Below, in pieces: positions 17,904 through 25,011 of a stretch of DNA of 37,901 nucleotides. The stretch comes from an uncultured Clostridia bacterium. Its GTDB lineage: Bacteria; Bacillota; Clostridia; Christensenellales; Borkfalkiaceae. The number at the start of each line of letters is the position of its first letter. Position 1 is the stretch's first letter. The stretch is from positions 1 to 37,901 of the forward strand of contig CALVPX010000013.1 in the NCBI GenBank assembly GCA_944354265.1, written 5' to 3'. Both the position numbers and the translations under genes were made by a program. The notes beneath the pieces are model-generated. The model did no database searches and had not been told where the DNA came from. It saw only the letters and a program-made list of their open reading frames with translations.

Positions 17904-18353
17904 TTATATGTAAATGAGCTGTTTGCCACACTTTTTGGCATAGTTTACCGTGTAATAGGTACCGCCCTTGCTGCCGCCGTGAAAGTAGGCATATACCACG
18001 TCGGCATTGTCCACCATGTAGCGGTTGCGGGCGTACATACAGCCGGGGTAGTATTGGGGAGAGAGCACCTTTATGTCGTCGCAGCCCTCAAGCACCCTCT
18101 CGTAAATTGCCCTGTCATCGGCGCCCATGGTGTCAATCTGACCGCCGAAGGGTATGCAGGCGACGAGTTTTACGTCATATTTCTCCTTCAGCTCAATAAT
18201 TTTTTGGGCGGCAAAAAGGTCGAACCCCTTCGCCATGCCGTCGTAAAAGGTGTCCGCACCGCAGTAAGCTATTAAATTTTCAAGGCTCCTTTCAAACAGT
18301 TGGCCGTCGAAATCGCCGTCGAACTGCCTGTGGCCGGTAAAAGCACATTTCAT
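17904..18353 (-). CDS. YpsA-like SLOG-family protein (DUF1273)
   Basis: The 149-residue protein belongs by motif to the SLOG (SMF/DprA-LOG) Rossmann-like superfamily, closest to YpsA/DUF1273. It opens CAFTGHRQF, typical of the nucleotide-binding strand. It then has YDGMAKGFDLFAAQ and IPFGGQ, and ends with NADVVYAYFHGGSKGGTYYT, matching the GG-T phosphate-binding loop. SLOG proteins are thought to bind nucleotides or nucleotide-derived ligands; YpsA affects cell division in Bacillus. It is monocistronic between yyaC and rsmG. No ligand can be assigned. Confidence 0.8.
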   Translation of the reverse strand: MKCAFTGHRQFDGDFDGQLFERSLENLIAYCGADTFYDGMAKGFDLFAAQKIIELKEKYDVKLVACIPFGGQIDTMGADDRAIYERVLEGCDDIKVLSPQYYPGCMYARNRYMVDNADVVYAYFHGGSKGGTYYTVNYAKKCGKQLIYI

Positions 18354-18462
18354 AGGAATATTTTATAGTGAGCAAAGCGACACGAATGGCAATTGTTCAC
18401 TCAAAGCGCAATCCCGTCAATGACAAAATTTGGTGGATAATATTATTTTTTGCCGCATTTTA

Positions 18463-18642
18463 GGCTCCCTTGTATAAAGGGAGCTGGATTGCGAAAGCGT
18501 AAGCGACAGCAAGCCTGAGGGATTGTTACCTTATTTCATTTACTACGGCGCTTACGCGCCTACAATCCCCCCTTTGATCCCCCCTTTACACAAGGGGGGG
18601 CACGTTAGGAGTGCGTTCGTCCACTTTACACAAAGGGGGCTC
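18463..18642. repeat. R2 family repeat, copy d, with an extra right end
   Basis: A full copy (18463-18603) has an internal hairpin near GGATTGC/GCAAGCC that keeps most pairing, and GGCGC/GCGCC around a TTA loop. An additional right-end piece (CTTTACACAAAGGGGGCTC) follows at about 18624. It fills most of the gap between the SLOG gene and rsmG. Confidence 0.75.
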
Positions 18643-18690
18643 CGATATTGTATTGCAGAACAAGCCGTGTAGTTCACTTCAAAAAACAAT

Positions 18691-19368
18691 TTATAATGGT
18701 TTTTTGCGCTCCAAGCCCCTGCCGCGGGGGTATTTTTCGGGGGTGGGAGCCACCTTTTTTATTATCACCAACGCCCGCTTTTCGCCGCCGAGCTCAAATT
18801 TATCCACCTTTTCAAGCTGACCGCCCATAATTTTTATGGCGTTCACCGCCTCTTTTACCTCGTCGTCGCAGTCGCCCTTATAGGCGACAAAACTTCCGCC
18901 GACCCTCACAAAAGGCAGGCAATATTCGCACAGCGTGTTGAGCCTTGCCACCGCCCTTGCCGTGGCAACGTCGAATTTTTCTCTCAACAATTTGTCCCTC
19001 GCGCCCTCTTCTGCGCGTATGTTCATAACTTTCATGCCCGAAAAGGAGAAGTTATCTACAACCGCCTGTAGATAACTGCACTTTTTTCCCGTGCTCTCTA
19101 TCATGCAAAAGGACAGATCGTCCCTCAAAATTTTTAAGGGAACGGAGGGAAATCCCCCGCCCGACCCTATTTCGCACACCTTCGCCCCGTGCGGAAAATA
19201 GCTCTCACCCACGGCGCTGTCCAAAAAATGCTTCAAAAATACGTCGTTTTTGCGCGTAATCGCCGTGATATTGTACATCTGATTGTATTTTATCAGCATT
19301 TCGTACAGTTCATTGAATTGTTCGTAAAATTGCCCTTCTATCAGGCCTTCGTAATATCTGACGTCCAT
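18691..19368 (-). CDS. rsmG: 16S rRNA m7G527 methyltransferase RsmG (GidB)
   Basis: RsmG methylates N7 of G527 in 16S rRNA. I place the start at ATG 19368 (225 residues), because MDVRYYEGLIEGQFYEQF aligns with the usual N terminus. A frame from TTG 19437 would add 23 poorly fitting residues. The SAM-binding motif VCEIGSGGGFPSVPLKIL and the following DVATARAVARLNTLCEY and GGSFVAYKG are typical. No ribosome binding site precedes ATG 19368. A TTGAAA-N17-TATAAT promoter ends ten bases before it, suggesting a leaderless mRNA. It diverges from dnaN. mnmG, its usual neighbour, is absent. Confidence 0.93.
   Translation of the reverse strand: MDVRYYEGLIEGQFYEQFNELYEMLIKYNQMYNITAITRKNDVFLKHFLDSAVGESYFPHGAKVCEIGSGGGFPSVPLKILRDDLSFCMIESTGKKCSYLQAVVDNFSFSGMKVMNIRAEEGARDKLLREKFDVATARAVARLNTLCEYCLPFVRVGGSFVAYKGDCDDEVKEAVNAIKIMGGQLEKVDKFELGGEKRALVIIKKVAPTPEKYPRGRGLERKKPL
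19052..19075. repeat. Inverted pair of DnaA-box-like words inside rsmG
   Basis: AGTTATCTACA and its exact complement TGTAGATAACT (cores 19052-19060 and 19067-19075) flank a six-base spacer. Each core (TTATCTACA) is one mismatch from TTATCCACA. It may be chance within coding sequence or a DnaA binding site. Confidence 0.45.
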
Positions 19369-19378
19369 AATTTTTTCT

Positions 19379-19407
19379 ATTATATCACAGCGCGGCGCAT
19401 ATTTCAA
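19379..19407 (-). promoter_or_regulatory. Promoter of rsmG
   Basis: On the minus strand TTGAAA (19402-19407), exactly 17 bases, then perfect TATAAT (19379-19384). A start site seven bases on would fall about four bases before the ATG. Confidence 0.65.
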
Positions 19408-19419
19408 CCCCATTTCAAA

Positions 19420-19683
19420 TGTTGATAAAGTTATCAACCTCCACGCAACTACACTGTCAGTTTGTGGATACCGCCCCGTTTCAAGCTTGCTCTCTTTAAT
19501 TTTTAAATTTTTCTACAAAAAAGTTATCAACTTGACCACAATTTGTAAACATACAAACTGACAGCAAAACCCCTCTTTTTCAACAGCCAAATATATTCAA
19601 TTTTGTTGCAATTATTCAAGTTTTTTGATATTATAGTCATGTAATTTCAAATATTTGCGGGCAAGGTTTTTAATTTATCAACA
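19420..19683. other. rsmG-dnaN divergent intergenic region (origin candidate 3)
   Basis: The 450-base gap between divergent rsmG and dnaN carries DnaA-box-like words at 19420 (minus, TTATCAACA), 19431 (TTATCAACC), 19463 (minus, GTATCCACA), 19524 (TTATCAACT) and 19675 (TTATCAACA). AT-rich sequence fills 19560-19750. In many Bacillota the stretch just before dnaN is part of the origin because dnaA sits there. Here dnaA is missing, but the boxes remain. Gene orientation diverges at this point. Confidence 0.5.
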
Positions 19684-19817
19684 AATGCACCGCACCTATT
19701 ATTACTTCTACTATCAATTTTTTAATAAAATAATAAAATCATCACAAAATTTGCCGCATGAAAGGGCAGCCAACCCCGCATGCGCGGCAGTTTTTGCAAT
19801 TTTTTAAGGAGCAGCTT

Positions 19818-20927
19818 ATGAAACTTGTTTGCGAAGGTATAAATTTGTCTGAAGCGGTACTCAAGGTAGTAAAGGCCTGCGCGGGAAAGACCACCGTGCC
19901 CGTCATGGAGTGCATCAAACTTTCCGCCCGCAACGACAATCTTACCCTCACCGCCACCGACGGCGAAATATCCATTCAGAAGAAGATAAAGGCCGAAATT
20001 TACGAAGAGGGAGACATCTGCGTGCCCGGCAGGTACTTTTCCGACTTCATCAAAAAGCTCGAGGGCGAGCAGATAACCCTTTCCGTTGAAGATAAGATGA
20101 TGGAAATAACCTACGCCGACAGTCAGACGGCCATGCAGGTCCTCCCCGCGGACGACTTTCCGAGAGTGGACGTGGACATCAACGAAAACAGCGTGGTCAT
20201 TGCCACCGACGAGCTCAAGCGGCTGATAACCTCCACTTCCTTCTGCTGCGCCACCGACGATTCACGACCCATCTTAAAGGGCTGTCAGATAGTCATAGAC
20301 GGGGAAGATATCTGCGTCACCGCGCTCGACGGCTTCCGCCTCGCCACCTCATACGGCAAAGTGGTTTCGTCCACCTGTCAGAATTTGGAGATAATCTGCC
20401 CCGCAAGGACGCTCAACGAGATCGAAAAGATGCTCCCCGCCGGCGAGGGCAACACCGAGCTCAAGCTTCAGCGCGGCCTCATCCTCGTCTGCGTGGACGA
20501 TACCGTCTTGACTTCCCGCCTGTACAACGGCGACTTCATCAAAAAGGAGAACATAATCCCCCGCTCCTTCCAAACTGTAGTCACGGTCAACAGAAACCTC
20601 TTGAAGGCCTCCATCGAGCGTGCGGCAATTCTCGTCAGAAATGACAAAAACAGCCTCATCATATTCGATATTTCGGCCGACAAGATAGAAATTTCTTCCA
20701 ATTCGGAGATAGGCAACGTTCAGGAGCCGGTCAAGGCCTCCATGGAGGGCAAGGATTTAAAGATTGCCATGAACTCCAAATTTATAATCGACGCCATAAA
20801 CGCCCTCGGCGAAGAGGAAGCAGTTTTGTCCTTCAACAACAACGTTCAGCCCTTTATTTGCCAAAATAAGGAGGCAAAAGACAGTTTATATTTAATTTTG
20901 CCCGTAAGGACAAGCAATATTGCTTGA
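19818..20927 (+). CDS. dnaN: DNA polymerase III beta subunit (sliding clamp)
   Basis: DnaN forms the ring-shaped dimer that tethers polymerase III to DNA. The ATG at 19818 follows AAGGAG by about six bases; an in-frame ATG at 19758 has no site and is disfavoured. The 369-residue product shows three clamp-type repeats: MKLVCEGINLSEAVLKV at the N terminus, ICVTALDGFRLATSYG in the middle and INALGEEEAVLSF near the end. It ends LYLILPVRTSNIA, where the family motif is usually LIMPVR. Length is normal. The usual upstream neighbour dnaA is absent and rpmH follows instead. Its stop codon lies inside the -35 box of the rpmH promoter. Confidence 0.95.
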   Translation: MKLVCEGINLSEAVLKVVKACAGKTTVPVMECIKLSARNDNLTLTATDGEISIQKKIKAEIYEEGDICVPGRYFSDFIKKLEGEQITLSVEDKMMEITYADSQTAMQVLPADDFPRVDVDINENSVVIATDELKRLITSTSFCCATDDSRPILKGCQIVIDGEDICVTALDGFRLATSYGKVVSSTCQNLEIICPARTLNEIEKMLPAGEGNTELKLQRGLILVCVDDTVLTSRLYNGDFIKKENIIPRSFQTVVTVNRNLLKASIERAAILVRNDKNSLIIFDISADKIEISSNSEIGNVQEPVKASMEGKDLKIAMNSKFIIDAINALGEEEAVLSFNNNVQPFICQNKEAKDSLYLILPVRTSNIA

Positions 20928-20952
20928 CACGCGGGGCATAAAAAAATATAAT
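20924..20952 (+). promoter_or_regulatory. Consensus promoter of the rpmH operon
   Basis: TTGACA (20924-20929), exactly 17 bases, then TATAAT (20947-20952) is a perfect sigma-A promoter. The dnaN stop codon TGA (20925-20927) is contained in the -35 element. The leader to rpmH is about 88 bases. Confidence 0.88.
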
Positions 20953-21046
20953 TGTAGAGTGTAATTTGCACACTTATCCCCTGTGACCGTCCGTCGGAGG
21001 GGATTATAAATAAGGATAAAAATATTTAATAACGGAGTATAAAAAA

Positions 21047-21181
21047 ATGAAAAGAACTTACCAACCCAAAAAGAGGCAGAGAAGCAAAGTTCACGGCTTC
21101 AGAAAAAGAATGGCAACCACCGCAGGCAGAAAGGTATTGAAGAGGCGCAGAAACAAGGGTCGCAAAAAGATAAGCGCATAA
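21047..21181 (+). CDS. rpmH: Ribosomal protein bL34
   Basis: This 44-residue, extremely basic protein starts [18 protein letters not shown] and ends [11 protein letters not shown], matching bL34 over its whole normal length. bL34 is a large-subunit protein. The ATG follows ACGGAG by about nine bases. It is first in the rpmH-rnpA-yidD-yidC-jag operon, 14 bases before rnpA. Confidence 0.96.
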   Translation: MKRTYQPKKRQRSKVHGFRKRMATTAGRKVLKRRRNKGRKKISA

Positions 21182-21195
21182 TTTAAAGACGCTGT

Positions 21196-21534
21196 ATGCG
21201 TTATTTAAGACTTAAAAAAAATACAGATTTTCAAAAACTTTTCAAGAGGGGAAAACGAGTATTTTCCCCTCGCCTTACACTACTCTACGCTCCCTCTTCC
21301 CGTCAGATGATGGGCATTGCCCTCTCCAAAAAGCACGGCAAGGCGGTTGCCCGTAACCGCATAAAGAGGGTGATACGCGCCGCATACGACAACAACGTAT
21401 CTCAGCTCAGCGCAAACTATTCGGTAATAGTCATGCCCAAAGCGGGCGAAGATTTAAGTTATCACGCGATAGAAAAAGATCTTTGCGCATGTTTTAAAAG
21501 GATAAATGCGGCATGCCGGAAGAATACGGATTAA
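21196..21534 (+). CDS. rnpA: Ribonuclease P protein component
   Basis: RnpA assists the RNase P RNA in removing tRNA 5' leaders. The 112-residue product begins RLKKNTDFQKLFKRGKRV and carries the RNR signature (AVARNRIKRVIRAAY, about residues 51-65), at the usual length. No strong ribosome binding site precedes the ATG, so coupling to rpmH is likely. Its last 22 bases overlap the yidD start in another frame. Confidence 0.95.
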   Translation: MRYLRLKKNTDFQKLFKRGKRVFSPRLTLLYAPSSRQMMGIALSKKHGKAVARNRIKRVIRAAYDNNVSQLSANYSVIVMPKAGEDLSYHAIEKDLCACFKRINAACRKNTD

Positions 21535-21800
21535 AAAAATTTTTGCGCCGCTATGTTTTCAGGCCGTATATAAAGATGTTCCTGTCGCGCCTCATCGTGC
21601 TCTATCAGCGCACCCTTTCGCGGCATACCTGTCTGTATGAGCCGACTTGCTCGGAATATATGCTGCGCTCGATAAACAACATAGGCGTAATTTTGGGAAT
21701 TATTTGCGGTTGTTGGCGTATCTTGCGCTGCAATCCCTTTTCCAAGGGGGGCTACGACCCCGCCCCCGAAAATTATTTTAAAGTGAGATGGGTATATTGA
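21513..21800 (+). CDS. yidD: Membrane protein insertion efficiency factor YidD
   Basis: YidD is a small membrane-associated protein that supports YidC-dependent insertion. The 95-residue product has the family core TLSRHTCLYEPTCSEYMLRS (about 34-53), with both conserved Cys of CxxxPTCSxY. A Cys-rich GCWRILRCNPFSKGGYDP (about 66-83) follows. An N-terminal stretch of about 20 residues is basic and longer than usual. It overlaps rnpA by 22 bases and precedes yidC by 16 bases, the standard order. Confidence 0.93.
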   Translation: MPEEYGLKKFLRRYVFRPYIKMFLSRLIVLYQRTLSRHTCLYEPTCSEYMLRSINNIGVILGIICGCWRILRCNPFSKGGYDPAPENYFKVRWVY

Positions 21801-21816
21801 CCCTCAGTACGTTTAA

Positions 21817-23106
21817 ATGAATCTTTTAGCAAATATTTCGCAGGGCGTCCTCGGCTACGGCATTACCACGCTCGACGCTGAGTCTATGCTCGATTGGTTG
21901 GGCGTAATAATACGTTGGCTGATTGAAGGCGTAGGCATAATAGGCGTGGGCATAATAGTCTTTACGCTCATTCTAAAAACAATAGTCCTCCCCCTCGACA
22001 TATATTCGAGGATAAAGACCAAAAAGCAGTCCCTCGTCATGGAAAAGATGAGGCCGCAGATGGAAAAACTGCAAAAGCAGTACGCCAACGACAAACAGCT
22101 CTATCAGCAGAAGGTGTTGGAGCTGCAGAAAAAGAGCGGCTATTCGGTATTCGGGGCCTGCCTGCCCATGATAGTATCCCTCGTGATATTCATCTTCGTC
22201 TTTCAGGCCTTCTCGGCATATTCGCAGTATGCCACGGTGGAGAGCTATAACGACATGGTCCGCTCCTACAACAGCGTTGTGGAGGCCTACGTCTACGACG
22301 AGGCAAACAATCCCGACGGCTTTCTGATTGCAACGGATGACGGGACCGACTATCATGTGGATTTTTCGGCATTTGCAGACGAATATAACAGTGAGAACGG
22401 CACTTCCCTTTCGGAAGAGGACGTCTACACCGCACTCATGGCAGATTATAAGGAGGAGACGGGCACGGCCATAGCCGACGGCGTTGAAAACAGCTCCGAC
22501 GCATACACGCGCGAGCAGATTCGCCTCACCCTTGTATCCTACTATATCGACGGTTTCGCCGCGCAGAAGGTCGCCGACGACTATGTGGCGAGGTATGAAG
22601 CGGGCGAAGGCAACGGCTTTTTGTGGGTGAGGAACATTTGGTATCCCGACTCCATGCTCAGCCATGAAGTTCCCGACTTCTCCACCTTCCGTCAGGCTGC
22701 TTCGCGCGCCAATATCGACGCAAGTTACGAAGAATCTTACAACAAAGTAACGGCCAACCTCACTCAGCAAAAGGAACAATACAACGGCTACTTCATACTC
22801 ATAGTATTGTCTATAGGCGTAATGCTGTTGCAGCAGTTCATATCCATGCGCGCCAACAAAGCCACTAACGAGCTCAGCTCGGTCGATGGCTCGGCTCAGC
22901 GCACGACAAAGATGATGATGGTGCTCATGCCCATCATATACGGCGTGTTCGCCTTCATGTACTCGTCGGCATTCTCCATCTACATGATAACAAACACAAC
23001 CTATTCAATAATAACTACGCTCATCATCAACAAGGCAATGAACGTGTGGTTCTCCAAAAAGGAAGAACAGGCCGAACACATCAAAATGAAGGGCCGCAAG
23101 AATTAA
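21817..23106 (+). CDS. yidC: Membrane protein insertase YidC with enlarged external loop
   Basis: YidC inserts and folds membrane proteins alone or with SecYEG. The 429-residue protein has five core segments: TM1 about 38-60, TM2 111-136, TM3 325-343 and TM4-5 367-405. A cytoplasmic hairpin (KMRPQMEKLQKQYANDKQLY) joins TM1 and TM2. Lys54 stands where E. coli YidC has its functional Arg in TM1; Lys may occur in related proteins, but I cannot check. The TM2-TM3 external loop is about 190 residues, far longer than in Bacillus YidC, while its conserved end FLWVRNIWYPD (268-278) is kept. No lipobox is visible. Confidence 0.93.
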   Translation: MNLLANISQGVLGYGITTLDAESMLDWLGVIIRWLIEGVGIIGVGIIVFTLILKTIVLPLDIYSRIKTKKQSLVMEKMRPQMEKLQKQYANDKQLYQQKVLELQKKSGYSVFGACLPMIVSLVIFIFVFQAFSAYSQYATVESYNDMVRSYNSVVEAYVYDEANNPDGFLIATDDGTDYHVDFSAFADEYNSENGTSLSEEDVYTALMADYKEETGTAIADGVENSSDAYTREQIRLTLVSYYIDGFAAQKVADDYVARYEAGEGNGFLWVRNIWYPDSMLSHEVPDFSTFRQAASRANIDASYEESYNKVTANLTQQKEQYNGYFILIVLSIGVMLLQQFISMRANKATNELSSVDGSAQRTTKMMMVLMPIIYGVFAFMYSSAFSIYMITNTTYSIITTLIINKAMNVWFSKKEEQAEHIKMKGRKN

Positions 23107-23157
23107 AAAAGCGATAAATATTTATAGGTTTCAACAGCTCAGCAGCGTCATACTGAA

Positions 23158-23373
23158 CGCTAGCCAAGATTTGCGTTAATAAGTAATTAATTGACGGTGC
23201 AAGCGAAACCGCGCTTTCGCGCAGCACAACCCAATTTGCGAATCCTTTCGCCTCAGCGGTGTGAATTGCCGCGACTATATAAACTGAGGGCGAAAAAGGG
23301 TCGCGACAAGAGAGGCAGAGCCTCTCAGGTAACGGCAAATCGCAGGCGGCGCTAGCCAAGATTTGCGTTAATA
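23158..23373 (-). repeat. R4 multi-stem element, copy A (yidC-jag gap)
   Basis: Read on the minus strand from 23373, the order is TTAAC, stem I (GCAAATC/GATTTGC), CGTTA, stem II (GAGAGGC/GCCTCTC), stem III (CGCGAC/GTCGCG), CAATTCAC, stem IV (GCGAA/TTCGC) and CAAATTGGG. The same order occurs at 30425 and 33305 with different stem sequences. A 24-base direct repeat (CGCTAGCCAAGATTTGCG and the bases after it) lies at both ends, 23158-23181 and 23350-23373. The element is inverted relative to the yidC and jag transcripts. Confidence 0.82.
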
Positions 23374-23389
23374 ATAAATGGAGTTAATA

Positions 23390-24250
23390 ATGGAAACAAC
23401 AAACATTTTCACCGGAAAAACGGTGGATGAAGCCGTAGAAAGCGGACTCGCCGCTCTCGGCATCACAAGGGAAGAAGCAGAAATTTCCGTCCTCGACGAG
23501 GGCAAAAAAGGCCTGTTCGGTATCGGCGGCACAAAGGCCAAGGTAAAGATTGAAAAACGCGCCACCGACGGCGAGCGCGCCGTTAAATTTATCGACGGCC
23601 TCTTCGACATCTTAAAGATCAACGCCTTTGCCGAAATAATCACCGACGGCGAAAAGGTGGAAATCAACGTTCAAACGGCCAATTCCCATCAGGTAATAGG
23701 CCATCACGGCGAAGTGCTCGACGCAATTCAGACGATTGCCGGCGCCGTCGCCAATATCGGCAACGAACAGTACAAAAAGGTGGTTGTCGACTGCGAAAAT
23801 TACCGTCAAAGCCGCAACAACACCCTCACCGCCCTCGCCGAAAAGTTGGCCAAAAAGGCCGTTGAAAAGGGCAGAAAGTACAAACTTGAGCCCATGAACC
23901 CCTACGAGCGCAGAATCATCCACTCCGCCCTCGCAGGCAGGGAGGACGTTAAAACGGTCAGCGAAGGCGAAGAGCCCAACAGATACGTCGTTATCATTCC
24001 TTCAAATTTAAAGACGTTCGAGCGCCGTCCCCGCGGCGACAGAAGGTATTCGTCCGATAAGAAGTTCTCGGGCAACCGCGACAGGGGTGAAAGAAGATAT
24101 TCCGACCGCCGCGGCGGCCGCGACAGGGGCGACCGTCCCTCTGCCCCCCGCCCTGCCCGTCCCGCAAAGGCGAAGAGGGAAATCCGCTTCGGCACTTTCC
24201 TCGGCAACAGCGGCGCCGGCAAAACCGAAGAGAACAAGTCTGAAGAGTAA
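23390..24250 (+). CDS. jag: RNA-binding protein Jag (KhpB) with Arg-rich tail
   Basis: Jag/KhpB is an RNA-binding protein with KH and R3H domains that affects cell-wall growth and division in Gram-positives. I place the start at ATG 23390, six bases after GGAG; an in-frame ATG at 23378 would overlap that site. The 286-residue product has Jag_N (about 1-55, TGKTVDEAVESGLAALGI), a KH domain (about 80-140, VIGHHGEVLDAIQTI) and R3H (about 145-205, ending with PMNPYERRIIHSAL). A tail of about 80 residues rich in Arg, Gly and Asp ends the protein. The tail resembles RGG-type RNA-binding regions. It follows yidC across an R4 repeat. Confidence 0.92.
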   Translation: METTNIFTGKTVDEAVESGLAALGITREEAEISVLDEGKKGLFGIGGTKAKVKIEKRATDGERAVKFIDGLFDILKINAFAEIITDGEKVEINVQTANSHQVIGHHGEVLDAIQTIAGAVANIGNEQYKKVVVDCENYRQSRNNTLTALAEKLAKKAVEKGRKYKLEPMNPYERRIIHSALAGREDVKTVSEGEEPNRYVVIIPSNLKTFERRPRGDRRYSSDKKFSGNRDRGERRYSDRRGGRDRGDRPSAPRPARPAKAKREIRFGTFLGNSGAGKTEENKSEE

Positions 24251-24261
24251 TCTCCCTACTC

Positions 24262-24401
24262 TGTCATTTCGACCAAGCCCGCCGCAGGCGGGCGCGTGGA
24301 GAAATCTCACAGTAAAGCAAGAAAATACGAAAAATGTTCATACGGAGATATCCGTCGACCGAGAAATATAGTTAGATTTCTCGGCTACGCTCGAAATGAC
24401 A
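24262..24401 (+). repeat. R1 repeat, 140-bp full copy (left of GIY-YIG gene)
   Basis: The copy begins TGTCATTTCGACC and ends TCGAAATGACA, forming 11-base terminal inverted repeats. A GAGAAATCT / AGATTTCTC pair lies inside. By hand alignment it differs from the copy at 24849 at about seven positions, most of them in one central 14-base segment. Confidence 0.85.
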
Positions 24402-24460
24402 AACTATTTTTTTTGACCGATAAAATCTAACAGTAACCCTTAAGTACAAAAGGGAACAGT

Positions 24461-24744
24461 ATGGCAAATAAATATTACGTCTATATACTTTGTAACGATA
24501 AAAAGAATGTACTGTATGTTGGCGTTACAAATAATATTTGCCGTCGGTTATCTGAACATGTAAGTAACCTTAATAATGGTTTTACGCATAAATATAAAAT
24601 TCATAAATTGATTTATGCCGAAGTTTACAGCAGTATAAAAACCGCCATAAAAGGGAAAAGCAAATTAAAAGATGGTCGAGAGTTAAAAAAGAGCAGTTAA
24701 TAAATACTGCAAACCCTCAATGGGAAGAGATAGATCCTTTTTAA
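24461..24744 (+). pseudogene. Frameshifted GIY-YIG endonuclease (small UPF0213-like type)
   Basis: The first frame starts MANKYYVYILCNDKKNVLYV with the GIY-YIG core (YVYIL, then YVGVTNNICRRLSEH with the catalytic Arg) and stops at 24700. After about position 24650, the frame shifted by one base reads REKQIKRWSRVKKEQLINTA and on to a stop at 24742-24744, which is the family's normal C terminus. The break lies in an A/G-rich tract (ATAAAAGGG) where one lost A would explain it. The gene is flanked by two near-identical 140-bp R1 repeats. A sequencing error, a true mutation or frameshifting are all possible. Confidence 0.8.
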
Positions 24745-24848
24745 GTAAAAATATTTAAAATTATATTGCTCCCTCTCCCCTGCCATTTCGACGGAAGGCA
24801 TGTAGTGTTCCTCTTTCTGTTATTTCGACAAGCCCCTCATTTTTTCTC

Positions 24849-24988
24849 TGTCATTTCGACCAAGCCTGCCGCAGGCGGGCGCGTGGAGAAATCTCACAGT
24901 AAAGCAAGAAAATACGAAAAATGCCCATATGGCAATATCCGTCGACCGAGTAATATAGTTAGATTTCTCGGCTACGCTCGAAATGACA
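24849..24988 (+). repeat. R1 repeat, 140-bp full copy (right of GIY-YIG gene)
   Basis: Same length, orientation and termini as the copy at 24262. The central variable segment here contains GCCCATATGGC, where the other copy has ACGGAGATATCCGT. The two copies bracket the GIY-YIG pseudogene like the ends of a composite unit. Confidence 0.85.
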
Positions 24989-25011
24989 AACTGTTTTTTT
25001 CGACCGAATAA

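Noticed and set aside
24640..24655. Programmed -1 frameshifting in the GIY-YIG gene
   Set aside because: The local sequence does not form an X XXY YYZ slippery heptamer and no downstream stem or pseudoknot is obvious; mutation or sequencing error is simpler.
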